Source of the DNA: JAVBOW01 sp031550125
GTDB lineage: Bacteria; Bacteroidota; Bacteroidia; Bacteroidales; Rikenellaceae
Length of the DNA: 51,774 nucleotides
Assembly (NCBI GenBank): GCA_031550125.1
Contig: JAVBOW010000022.1
Location: forward strand, 1-51,774
Direction: 5' to 3'
The notes under the pieces: generated by a model
Seen by the model: the letters and a program-made list of their open reading frames with translations, nothing else
What the model was told of the DNA's origin: nothing
Database searches by the model: none
Shown: positions 33,642 through 42,674 of the stretch, piece after piece
How the letters are laid out: every line of letters begins with the position of its first letter
Numbering within the stretch: position 1 is the first letter of the stretch
Translations under genes and position numbers: made by a program

Positions 33642-34348
33642 TGGATAAAGGCACACTTTACATGATACCATGCCCCATAGGGGAGAATTACGACTCGATG
33701 CCCGAGGCCAACATGGAGACAGTCCGCTCGCTGGACTATTTTGTAGTGGAAAACGTCCGCTCGGCGCGCCGTTTCCTCAGCCGGGCGGGCATAGGCAAAC
33801 CCATCGACTCGCTCCGTTTCGCAGAACTCAACGAACACACCCTGCCGCAGGAGGTGGAAACGCTCGTGGCTCCGCTGGAAGCGGGCGTAAGCGCAGGCAT
33901 GATAAGCGAGGCGGGTATGCCCGGCGTGGCCGATCCCGGAGCCGCGCTGGCGGCGGCGTGCCACGCGCGCGGCATCAGGGTGAGGGCGCTGAGCGGCCCT
34001 TCGTCCATATTGCTGGCCCTGGCGGCGTCGGGACAGTGCGGACAATCTTTCGCCTTCAACGGCTACCTGCCCGTAAAGCCGCCGGAGCGCGTGCAGGCCA
34101 TACGACGCTACGAGCGCAGGGCCCTGACCGAGGGCCAGTCGCAGATATTCATCGAGGCCCCTTACCGCAACGACAAGCTGCTGGCCGAATTCCTCTCGGC
34201 GTGCGCCCCGCAGACCATGCTCACGGTGGCCGCCGATATCCTCGAACAGACGGAATTCATACGTACGGCGAGCATAGGGGAGTGGAAACGCCTTCCTGCG
34301 CCGGAATTGCACAAGAGGCCGGTTATATTTATCGTAGGTTGCCGGTAA
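33641..34348 (+). CDS. RsmI-like methyltransferase (mirror copy)
   Basis: Identical 235-residue product to 17427-18134. ATG 33641 overlaps the murF-alr TGA by one base; GTG 33638 is the alternative start. Confidence 0.8.
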   Translation: MDKGTLYMIPCPIGENYDSMPEANMETVRSLDYFVVENVRSARRFLSRAGIGKPIDSLRFAELNEHTLPQEVETLVAPLEAGVSAGMISEAGMPGVADPGAALAAACHARGIRVRALSGPSSILLALAASGQCGQSFAFNGYLPVKPPERVQAIRRYERRALTEGQSQIFIEAPYRNDKLLAEFLSACAPQTMLTVAADILEQTEFIRTASIGEWKRLPAPELHKRPVIFIVGCR

Positions 34349-34363
34349 ACGCACCTTTTTTTG

Positions 34364-34371
34364 TACCTTTG
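34364..34371 (+). promoter_or_regulatory. -7 box of the selenium operon (mirror copy)
   Basis: TACCTTTG, 8 bases before the mnmH ATG at 34380; mirror of 17404-17411. Confidence 0.65.
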
Positions 34372-34379
34372 CCATACTT

Positions 34380-35396
34380 ATGGCAAGAAAGGTAAGCGCG
34401 GAATATTTCTGGAATCTCAGCCGCGGCGGAGTTGTCGTGGACGTACGCACACCCGCCGAATTCGCCTCGGGGCATATTCCCGGCGCGTACAACATTCCCC
34501 TTTTCAGCGATGAGGAGCGAGCCGTTGTCGGTACGCTCTATGTACGAACGGGTCGTGAGGAGGCCATAGAGAAGGGCCTGGAGTTCGTGGGGCCTAAAAT
34601 GGCTGGCATAGTACGGGCTGCCAAAGAGTTGTGCGGCGGCAGGGAGATATTCCTCTACTGCTGGCGCGGCGGCATGCGCAGCGGAAGCGTGGCGTGGCTG
34701 CTGGAGACGGCCGGCCTGCGCGTGACGTTGCTCGACGGGGGTTACAAAAGCTGGCGCAGGGCTTTCGACGCCCTTCTGGAGAACCATCCGTGGCGTTTCG
34801 TCATGCTTGCCGGGGCGACGGGATGCGGCAAGACCGAACTTCTGGGCCGGTTGGAGGCAATGGGCGAGCAAGTACTCGACCTGGAGGGCATCGCGTGCCA
34901 CAAAGGGTCGGCCTTCGGCGGCCTTGGGCAACGCCCCCAACCCACAACCGAGCATTTCATCAACCTTTTGCACGAACGCATGAGGGATTTCGACCCCTCG
35001 CGCAGAGTATGGTGCGAGGGCGAGAGCATGCTCGTGGGTCATGTCTTCATCCCGCAGACCCTTTTCACCATGCTCCGCTCGGGCGGGGTGATAGAGGTGG
35101 AGATGGCTCGCGAGCAGCGGCTCGACCGTCTGATGGTGGAATACGGGGCTTTTCCCGCGGAGGAACTCTCCGACGCCTTCAGGCGCATAGCCAAACGCAT
35201 GGGGCCGGAGCAATCGGCCTCGGCCATAGCCGCGCTCGATGCGGGCGACGTTAGGGCGGCGGCAAGCCTGGCGCTCGAATATTACGATAAATCCTATGCG
35301 CGCAACCTCCCCGAGGACGCCAATCCGCCAAAATTCACGGCGGATAACGCCGATATGGAACGAAGCGCCGCAAAACTACTGGAAATAACCCGATAA
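34380..35396 (+). CDS. mnmH: tRNA 2-selenouridine synthase (mirror copy)
   Basis: Identical 338-residue product to 16379-17395: rhodanese Cys94 and Walker A GATGCGKT. It leads the plus-strand selenium operon. Confidence 0.9.
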   Translation: MARKVSAEYFWNLSRGGVVVDVRTPAEFASGHIPGAYNIPLFSDEERAVVGTLYVRTGREEAIEKGLEFVGPKMAGIVRAAKELCGGREIFLYCWRGGMRSGSVAWLLETAGLRVTLLDGGYKSWRRAFDALLENHPWRFVMLAGATGCGKTELLGRLEAMGEQVLDLEGIACHKGSAFGGLGQRPQPTTEHFINLLHERMRDFDPSRRVWCEGESMLVGHVFIPQTLFTMLRSGGVIEVEMAREQRLDRLMVEYGAFPAEELSDAFRRIAKRMGPEQSASAIAALDAGDVRAAASLALEYYDKSYARNLPEDANPPKFTADNADMERSAAKLLEITR

Positions 35397-36007
35397 TGAT
35401 AATAGATACGTGCGGCCGGGCTTGTCCCGAGCCTTTGGTCATAACCCGCAGGGCCATTGCGGGAGCCGCTCCCGGGAGCGAATTTACGGTGTTGAACGAC
35501 AACGCCACCTCGCGCGACAATCTTATGAGCTACCTCGGCTCGCTCGGCCTGGCCCCATCCTGCGAGCATAGCGACGGGGTTTACCGCATATCCTTCGCCG
35601 TTGGCGCGGCAGGCGTACAGGCAGGGACGCCTGCGCCTCAGGATTTCTGCGCGGCTCCTGAGCCGCGTACAGGCGGATATGCCGTGGCCCTGAGGAGTGA
35701 GGTCATGGGGTCGGGCGACGACGAGCTGGGAGCTATGCTTATGCGCATGTGTATCAATTCGCTTGGCGAACTGGACCGCCTCCCGTCGGTCGTGGCGCTT
35801 TATAATTCGGGCGTCAAGCTTTGCGCCGAGGGTACGGATACCGCCTCTTCGCTGGCGGCGCTGGCCGCGCGGGGCGTACGCGTGGTGGCATGCGGGACCT
35901 GCATCGACTTTTTCGGCCTCAAAGGTCGCACTGGAGCGGCCGAGACAGGCAATATGCTGCTGATAAACAACCTGCTCGCAGCGGCGAGCCACATAATCTA
36001 TCCGTGA
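35396..36007 (+). CDS. yedF: YedF-like selenium metabolism protein (mirror copy)
   Basis: Identical 203-residue TusA-DsrE protein to 15768-16379. Its ATG shares base 35396 with the mnmH stop. Confidence 0.85.
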   Translation: MIIDTCGRACPEPLVITRRAIAGAAPGSEFTVLNDNATSRDNLMSYLGSLGLAPSCEHSDGVYRISFAVGAAGVQAGTPAPQDFCAAPEPRTGGYAVALRSEVMGSGDDELGAMLMRMCINSLGELDRLPSVVALYNSGVKLCAEGTDTASSLAALAARGVRVVACGTCIDFFGLKGRTGAAETGNMLLINNLLAAASHIIYP

Positions 36008-37122
36008 ACCTATATTTCGACAACGCCGCAACCTCGTTTCCCAAGCCGCCGGAGGTGGCCCGGGCCGTGGCGCACTATATCGACGCGGTGGGAGGGACTT
36101 ACGGGCGCGGGTTCTATCCGCGCGTAAGGCAGGCCACGGCGGCCGTCGAAGAGTGCCGCGACGCTCTTGCGGCAGCCCTTGGGGCGGAGGCCGGGAACGT
36201 CTTCTTCTCTTCGGGGGCTACGGAATCAGCCAACCTGATACTTAAAGGATTGCCTCTGGATGGACGTACGGTGCTGGTGTCGGGCATGGAACACAACGCC
36301 GTGATGAGGCCTCTGGAATACCTGGCCGCCACGAAAGGGGTTAAGATAAAGGTATTGCCGTGCCTGGCGGACGGGACGGTGGATCCGGTGGCGTTGGAGC
36401 GCGAAAACATACGGGAGGCTGCCCTTGTGGTAGTCAACCACCAGGGCAACGTTAACGGCGCCACGCAGTCCGCAGGCCTTATAATGGAACTTGCCACAGG
36501 AGTGCCGGTAATGTTAGACGCCACGCAGACGGTTTCCGCCGCGGGTATCCCCGGCCTTGCCCGCCTGCCCGAATATATTATATTTACCGGACACAAAGGC
36601 CTTTACGGCCCGGTGGGTACGGGTGGGGCGTATATAGCCGACCCGTCCCTTGTCGCTCCTCTCATGCACGGAGGCACTGGGAGCAACTCGGATAGTTATA
36701 AAATGCCCGATATCTATCCCGACCGCCTCGAGGCCGGCACTCCCAACATAGCCGGCATATGCGGGCTGGGCGCGGCGCTGCACAATCCGCCGGCGGCGCT
36801 TCATTCGCGCGGCGATTTGAAGGCGCTGATGGAAAGGATAGCCGCTGCAGACGGCATAACCGTTTACGGGGCGTCCGATTTCTCCAGGCAGGGGGAGACG
36901 TTCTCAGTTACGCACAACCGCCTTTCCCCCTCCGTCCTGGCGCAGAGGCTTATGGAGGAGCATGGCTGCCAGACAAGGGCCGGTCTTCACTGCGCGCCGC
37001 TTGCACACCGTACGTTGGGGACGTTTCCGCACGGTACCGTACGCATCTCTCTTTCCGCCTTCCATACGCCCGCGGATATGGATCACCTGGCCTTTGCCGT
37101 CGAAACCATATGCGCGCGTTGA
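36004..37122 (+). CDS. Cysteine desulfurase / selenocysteine lyase family (mirror copy)
   Basis: Identical 372-residue PLP enzyme to 14653-15771 (Lys198, Cys330). It starts at GTG 36004, overlapping the yedF TGA as GTGA. Confidence 0.84.
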   Translation: MNLYFDNAATSFPKPPEVARAVAHYIDAVGGTYGRGFYPRVRQATAAVEECRDALAAALGAEAGNVFFSSGATESANLILKGLPLDGRTVLVSGMEHNAVMRPLEYLAATKGVKIKVLPCLADGTVDPVALERENIREAALVVVNHQGNVNGATQSAGLIMELATGVPVMLDATQTVSAAGIPGLARLPEYIIFTGHKGLYGPVGTGGAYIADPSLVAPLMHGGTGSNSDSYKMPDIYPDRLEAGTPNIAGICGLGAALHNPPAALHSRGDLKALMERIAAADGITVYGASDFSRQGETFSVTHNRLSPSVLAQRLMEEHGCQTRAGLHCAPLAHRTLGTFPHGTVRISLSAFHTPADMDHLAFAVETICAR

Positions 37123-37328
37123 ATTTTACCGCTACGTTTCGCAGCGCCCGCGATGCAGTCAGGGCCGAGCGGCTGTGCGCCGCGGCCGGCATGACGGTTG
37201 CCGTGGTGCCTCCGCCCACGGACATTTCGTCCGAGTGCGGCATGGCGCTCGCAATAGCGGACCGCGACCGGTTGATATTCATGGAATTAATGCAAACCAA
37301 CGATATAGATGCCACTATCCACTGTTGA
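37110..37328 (+). CDS. DUF3343 small protein (mirror copy)
   Basis: Identical 72-residue protein to 14447-14665, with the Cys43 ISSECG motif; overlaps both neighbours. Confidence 0.77.
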   Translation: MRALNFTATFRSARDAVRAERLCAAAGMTVAVVPPPTDISSECGMALAIADRDRLIFMELMQTNDIDATIHC

Positions 37329-38358
37329 TTTCGATCTTTTGACCACCGTAGCGCAGGGCGGATGCTCGGCCAAGATCCCCGCGGCCGAATTATCCCGGTT
37401 GCTGTCGTCCATAACGTTGCCCGTAGACGCCAACGTACTCGTGGACGTGTCTACTCACGACGATGCGGGCGTTTACCGTCTTTCGGACGAGACGGCCCTG
37501 ATCGTCACCACCGATTTCTTCCCGCCCGTATGCTCGTCGCCGGCCGATTTCGGCGCTATCGCCGCGGCCAATTCGTTGAGCGACGTTTACGCCATGGGCG
37601 GCAAACCGCTCCTTGCGCTCAACCTCAGTATGTTTCCTTCGACGAAGATACCTCTCGAGGTGTTGCGCGATATCCTCGCCGCCGGACAGCGAAAGATAAA
37701 CGAATCGGGGGCGCTGACGATGGGAGGCCACACGATAGACGACTATCCGCCCAAATACGGTCTTGCCGTGGTGGGTACGGTACATCCGGACAGGGTGATA
37801 ACCAACGCCGCGGCCCGTCCCGGCGACGTACTTATACTCACCAAATCCCTCGGTACGGGCGTGGCCGTAGCGGCGCGCCGCATGGGTATGGACGCACCTG
37901 CGGATTACGCCGCCGCTATAGATTCGATGAAACAGCTCAACGATCTGGGCGCGGAGGTCATGCAACGCTACGGCGTGCGCGCGGCGACGGACGTGACGGG
38001 ATTCGGCCTGGCCGGACATTTGGTCGGCATGATGGAGTCCAGCGGCGCGTCTGCCGAGATACAGGCCTCGGCGCTGCCTCTGTTGCCGGGCGTGGAACGG
38101 CTTATGGACGAAGGGTGCATTCCCGGGTCGGCCTTCCGCAATATGGAGTATGTGTCGGACAGGGCGTTCTTCTCCCCGGAATTGACACTTCCGCGCAAGA
38201 TGGTCGTTTGCGACGCCCAAACTTCTGGCGGATTGCTTATCTGTACTCCGGAGGCGAACGCGGGCCGGATGGTAGCGGAGTTGCAGGCAAAATATCCGCA
38301 CGCCGCCGTTGTGGGACGCGTGACGGCAAAAGGGCCGTATGCGCTTACCGTCGTTTGA
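37309..38358 (+). CDS. selD: Selenide, water dikinase (mirror copy)
   Basis: Identical 349-residue selenophosphate synthetase to 13417-14466, with catalytic Cys19 and Lys22. Confidence 0.9.
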   Translation: MPLSTVDFDLLTTVAQGGCSAKIPAAELSRLLSSITLPVDANVLVDVSTHDDAGVYRLSDETALIVTTDFFPPVCSSPADFGAIAAANSLSDVYAMGGKPLLALNLSMFPSTKIPLEVLRDILAAGQRKINESGALTMGGHTIDDYPPKYGLAVVGTVHPDRVITNAAARPGDVLILTKSLGTGVAVAARRMGMDAPADYAAAIDSMKQLNDLGAEVMQRYGVRAATDVTGFGLAGHLVGMMESSGASAEIQASALPLLPGVERLMDEGCIPGSAFRNMEYVSDRAFFSPELTLPRKMVVCDAQTSGGLLICTPEANAGRMVAELQAKYPHAAVVGRVTAKGPYALTVV

Positions 38359-38379
38359 AGGCCGGCGGCGTAAGGATAC

Positions 38380-40407
38380 TTAATTGATACCGTCCATCCG
38401 GGCGGGAATATTGGGCAGGGTGAGTATCATCCTGCATCCTCCGGCGTAGCCGGGGTCTGCGGTTAGGTCGCCGCCCATCTTGCGGGCCAGCAGCCTCGAT
38501 ACGGAGAGTCCGAGTCCGAAACCCTGGGCGTAGTCGTTGAGTTTTACGAAACGCTCGAACACATACTCGGCTTTATCGGCGGGGATGCCATAGCCGGTGT
38601 CGGTCACGGTGAATATCATGGCGGCGCGGTCTGGGGAAAGCTCGTAAGCGAGTTTTATGCTTCCGCTGCCGGTAGCCCTGGCTGCATTCTGGAGCAGGTT
38701 GAAAAGTATCTGCGAGAGGCGCTGAGCGTTGCTCATGGCTATGAACGGTTGGAAATGGGGGTTGAATTCCAACGTCACGCCCTCGGCCGCGTAGCTCCTG
38801 GCATTCTTGACGCTGTCCTGGCAACATTGGTTAATGTCCGTAGGATGCAACTCCACCTCTGTTCCCGAATCGAGCGCAGACATGTCCAGTACGTCGTCGA
38901 TAAGCTTTAGCATTCGGTTGTTGTTCTCCCTTATAACCGCGGAAAATTCGCGCGCCGGGCTGTCTTTGTCCAACATTTCCACTATAAGGTCCGAAAAGCC
39001 CACTATGGAGTTGAGCGGCGTCCGTATTTCGTGGGTCATATTCTGCATAAAGGCGCTTTTCATGGCGCTGGCCTTCTCCGCGCGGTCGCGCGCGTGGCGT
39101 AGCTGCTCTTCCGATACGATCAGTTTGTTGTTCTTTTCGGTGAGGTTGGCTTCTGAGACCTTGAGCATGCGGTTGGAGCGCCGCTCGCGATAGAGCAAAA
39201 CGAAAACGGCGGCAAGGCAAAGCACGAGTACGGCTATCAGGCTGTAGGTGTATATAAGCCTGTCCTCACGCATGTTAAGCGCGAGTTCGCGTTTTTCGTT
39301 GTTTAGTTTCTCCACGCCCAGCAGGGCGGCGAATTCGCTGGCCGAATTCTGGTCCACAATCTTCTCGAGCGAATCTTTTTGCGCTATGTAATTGCGGTAG
39401 ACGTTCGATGCGTCGCCGTAACGGCCAAGCCTGTAAAGGGTATGGGCCTGTTGTAGCGACGCGGTGAGCAATAGCCCGTCCTCCCCTCTTTTTCCCAGCT
39501 CGTCGCGGTGTATTTTGTTTATTTCAAGAGCTTTGGCGTAATTGCCTGTCGCCGTGTAATAACCATACTGGGCGTCGTAGAGGTTTCGTATGTTGGTGTT
39601 GAGATGCTTGTCCGAGGCATAGAGTTCCTCTAACCGTCGCAAATATTCGGCGGCCTTGACGTTGTCGCCGGTTTTGATGTAATAGTCTATATAATAGGAT
39701 AGTTCATGCGATTTATGAAAGCTCGTATAGCCGTACTCCCCGGATTTTTCCAGCGCCTTCAGAGCTGCGTCCGTATCACCCGTGGACAGGTAATATGACG
39801 CAAGGTCGTGATAGGCGTTGGCCAGGTTGTATTTGTCTAAGTTGTAAGTCTCTATAAGTTCGATCTCTTTCTTCCTGTTCTCGAACGATTTTGCCGGCAT
39901 GCCCCTGGCCTTGTAAATCGTGCCTATCACGTTGTAGCATGTGGCCAGCCCTTGCTTGTCGTCCGATTCCTGTGCGTCGCGCAGCATCTTTTCTGCTTCG
40001 TACATGGCCGTTGCCAGACGTCCGCATTTGATATAATACTGTATCAGGCGCGATCCCCACACGAAATAGTAATATTTCGGCTGTCCTGTCTTCTTTGCGA
40101 ACTCCTTGACTATGGCTACGTGGGCTATTATGCCATCTTCCAGCCCATTGAAGTAGTAGTAGTCGAGTTTGGTGGCGAGCGCTACGGCCTGCATACGCTG
40201 GTCGCCTTTTTTTTCCGACATTTCGAACAGGGTGTCGCACATCGGTATAACCTCCGGTGACATCTGCTTTTCCCTGCAGCGCTGGAGGTATTCGTAAAGC
40301 ACGCTGTCTACCTTGAACTCGTCCCTCTCTTTGTTGCCCTGTCCGAATACGGGAACGGCGTTGCCGAGGAGCAGCGCGAACAGGATAGCGATCAATATTT
40401 TATGCAT
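38380..40407 (-). CDS. TPR sensor histidine kinase (mirror copy)
   Basis: Identical 675-residue kinase to 11368-13395: TPR sensor region, one membrane segment, phospho-acceptor His459 and an ATPase domain. Confidence 0.86.
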   Translation of the reverse strand: MHKILIAILFALLLGNAVPVFGQGNKERDEFKVDSVLYEYLQRCREKQMSPEVIPMCDTLFEMSEKKGDQRMQAVALATKLDYYYFNGLEDGIIAHVAIVKEFAKKTGQPKYYYFVWGSRLIQYYIKCGRLATAMYEAEKMLRDAQESDDKQGLATCYNVIGTIYKARGMPAKSFENRKKEIELIETYNLDKYNLANAYHDLASYYLSTGDTDAALKALEKSGEYGYTSFHKSHELSYYIDYYIKTGDNVKAAEYLRRLEELYASDKHLNTNIRNLYDAQYGYYTATGNYAKALEINKIHRDELGKRGEDGLLLTASLQQAHTLYRLGRYGDASNVYRNYIAQKDSLEKIVDQNSASEFAALLGVEKLNNEKRELALNMREDRLIYTYSLIAVLVLCLAAVFVLLYRERRSNRMLKVSEANLTEKNNKLIVSEEQLRHARDRAEKASAMKSAFMQNMTHEIRTPLNSIVGFSDLIVEMLDKDSPAREFSAVIRENNNRMLKLIDDVLDMSALDSGTEVELHPTDINQCCQDSVKNARSYAAEGVTLEFNPHFQPFIAMSNAQRLSQILFNLLQNAARATGSGSIKLAYELSPDRAAMIFTVTDTGYGIPADKAEYVFERFVKLNDYAQGFGLGLSVSRLLARKMGGDLTADPGYAGGCRMILTLPNIPARMDGIN

Positions 40408-40456
40408 TGTCGGGAGTAATATTACGCGAATATAATAAATTTCGACATATTCTCCG

Positions 40457-42469
40457 CTAAATTTTACGTTGCATGAAATCAGACGGTTTGCGCAGGGTCC
40501 GCGGAGGACGTACGAAATCCAGCGGGTAGCGCACGGCCAGACGCGCCAAATAGAGCATCAGCCGCCTGTATTGCCCGAAACGCACCCTGCGCGAGGCCAT
40601 TGCGGTCATGAAGGCCAGGGCGAAACTCACCAGGAAGTTCAGGAACCCTATCAGCAACACCCCCGCCGTCGTCCAGACGAGGTCTGCCGTCGGGACGTCG
40701 AAGTCCAGACCCTGCAATCCTATGGCGAAGTTGGCCGTGGATATGGTTATGTGGCGGATGTCGAAGCTCACGCCGAGCGTCTGCCCTACGAATCCGGCCA
40801 TGCCGAGGAAGAACCCGAGGCACAGGTTGCCCATTATGCCGCCCAGGTGTTTGCCTGCGTAGGATGCTATGCCGTCCAGACGAGCGGGCGACACGGTGCG
40901 CCTGAGCCACGGATGGCGGCGCAGGCGCTCGGGAATGTTGCCGTATGCGGCGAGGTTGTCGAAATATCCGGAGATGATGCCCGAGAGGAAAAGGAACACC
41001 CCCGTGAAACAGGCATACAGCAGGCTGGGCGTGCGGAGCGGATTCTGGTTGTCCAGCAATTGCCGGGCGAAAGCGCCTTCGGCTATGGGAAAACCGGCGA
41101 GCGTCTCCCAGCCCCACGCCATAAGCAGCGTCAAAGGAAAGACAACCGCGAGGTTGCCGGCGAACGAAGCCAGCTGGCTGCGCGAAACTTCCGACAGCAG
41201 TATTGCCAGCTCGGGCATATTTGGTTTATCCCTGTTGTTTTTGTGATCCAGCGAGCTGGCTATGGCCGACGCCGTCATCGCCGGTTGTTTGGTGGCCAGC
41301 GTCGAGCCGGTGGCGTATATGCCTATGAATCCCGCGGCGTAATTTACGCTGTAAGCTATTCCCTGCCAGAATGGGGCCATACGTATGAAGTGCATCAGCG
41401 CCTTGAGCAGTGCTACGAACGAAATTATAACCCCTCCGCCCATGGCCGAACGGAGCATGCTGTTGTATTCGGCCGGCGTGGCGGTTATGTAATGCTCGCC
41501 GGTGTTCCGCTCGTGTTCGGCTATGCGCAGGGCGAGCAGTTCCACGTTGTCGCGCAGCAACTGCCGGACGCTGTTGCGCGTGTTGCGGTCGTGTACGAGC
41601 GACTTGAAATGCCTTACACGGCCGCGCAGATCGCCCGAAAAGTCGCCTTCGGCCATCAGCAGTATCATCTTCATCCGGGCTATCATCTGCCCGAGCCGGG
41701 AGATCACGTAACTCTGGTGGAGGCTCGTGCCGTGATGCCTCGCGTGGGTGTGTATGCGGGCCACTGTCGCCTCGCAGTCGTCCAGCAGGCGCATGAGCCG
41801 GCTTTCGGCCTCGCGGCACTTTTCGCGACAACCTTCCTCGAAAGCCGACTGGATGTCGAGTACCGTCCGTCCTTGCATTACGAAACATTGCCGCTCTTCG
41901 CGGGTCAGGCAACGGTCGATTTCGGTTTCGAGGCTAAGGGATCCGGCCCGGTTTGAGACGGCGTAAAGCGCGCCGTAGAGTTGAAGCAACATCGACCGGT
42001 CTGCTATGCGCGCCCGGAAACCCAATATGGCGAACAATTCGGCCCAATGTTCGTCGGGTATCTGTTCCACCCAGCGGTAGTCCGTCCTGTGAGGGAATAT
42101 CTCCCCGATGGAAGCCTGAAGGCTTCCGGAGTGGTCGAGTGGTGGCAATATCTTGTGTCGTAGTCGTTTGCTTAATTCCCGGAAGAAGTTTCCCTCGCTG
42201 TTGATTCCGCTTCCTGCCATGGCTTCCGATATGTCCGAGCGCATGAACACGCTCCACACCATGCTGCGTATCGTCCTGGCCGCCGCCCGGTCTTCCTTGA
42301 GGATCGCGGTGAGTCGTTGCAGCCTGTCGCGCGCGGAGGCGGCGTTGAGGTGGGTGTACGGGCGTACGAACGACACGAGCGTGGCGATAGCGGCCACGGC
42401 GTCGACTCCCGCCGCTTCGTCGCGCATAACGGCAAGATTGTCACGTAATTCTTTTTCCGAAAGTCTCAT
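40457..42469 (-). CDS. Gcr/PF10136 family membrane protein (mirror copy)
   Basis: Identical 670-residue product to 9306-11318, with a helical N-terminal half and about six or seven membrane segments in the C-terminal half. Confidence 0.76.
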   Translation of the reverse strand: MRLSEKELRDNLAVMRDEAAGVDAVAAIATLVSFVRPYTHLNAASARDRLQRLTAILKEDRAAARTIRSMVWSVFMRSDISEAMAGSGINSEGNFFRELSKRLRHKILPPLDHSGSLQASIGEIFPHRTDYRWVEQIPDEHWAELFAILGFRARIADRSMLLQLYGALYAVSNRAGSLSLETEIDRCLTREERQCFVMQGRTVLDIQSAFEEGCREKCREAESRLMRLLDDCEATVARIHTHARHHGTSLHQSYVISRLGQMIARMKMILLMAEGDFSGDLRGRVRHFKSLVHDRNTRNSVRQLLRDNVELLALRIAEHERNTGEHYITATPAEYNSMLRSAMGGGVIISFVALLKALMHFIRMAPFWQGIAYSVNYAAGFIGIYATGSTLATKQPAMTASAIASSLDHKNNRDKPNMPELAILLSEVSRSQLASFAGNLAVVFPLTLLMAWGWETLAGFPIAEGAFARQLLDNQNPLRTPSLLYACFTGVFLFLSGIISGYFDNLAAYGNIPERLRRHPWLRRTVSPARLDGIASYAGKHLGGIMGNLCLGFFLGMAGFVGQTLGVSFDIRHITISTANFAIGLQGLDFDVPTADLVWTTAGVLLIGFLNFLVSFALAFMTAMASRRVRFGQYRRLMLYLARLAVRYPLDFVRPPRTLRKPSDFMQRKI

Positions 42470-42489
42470 CTCCCACGCTCTGTCATATA

Positions 42490-42497
42490 CAAAGATA
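42490..42497 (-). promoter_or_regulatory. -7 box for the Gcr-family gene (mirror copy)
   Basis: CAAAGATA, read TATCTTTG on the minus strand; mirror of 9278-9285. Confidence 0.65.
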
Positions 42498-42614
42498 GCG
42501 TTTTTCAGGCGAATAACGGACGGGGGCGGAAATAAGGCGCGGCGGCTGGCGGGCGAAAACGGCCCGTCGGCTCCCGGGTGGCATAAAGCGTGTGAAAAAT
42601 ACGATAAAAAGACA

Positions 42615-42622
42615 TATATTTG
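42615..42622 (+). promoter_or_regulatory. -7 box for the TonB receptor operon (mirror copy)
   Basis: TATATTTG, 52 bases before the receptor ATG at 42675; mirror of 9153-9160. Confidence 0.6.
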
Positions 42623-42674
42623 TGTATATGAACGTCCGTAAATACGCTGCCCGAACATTTTCCATGTACGTCCG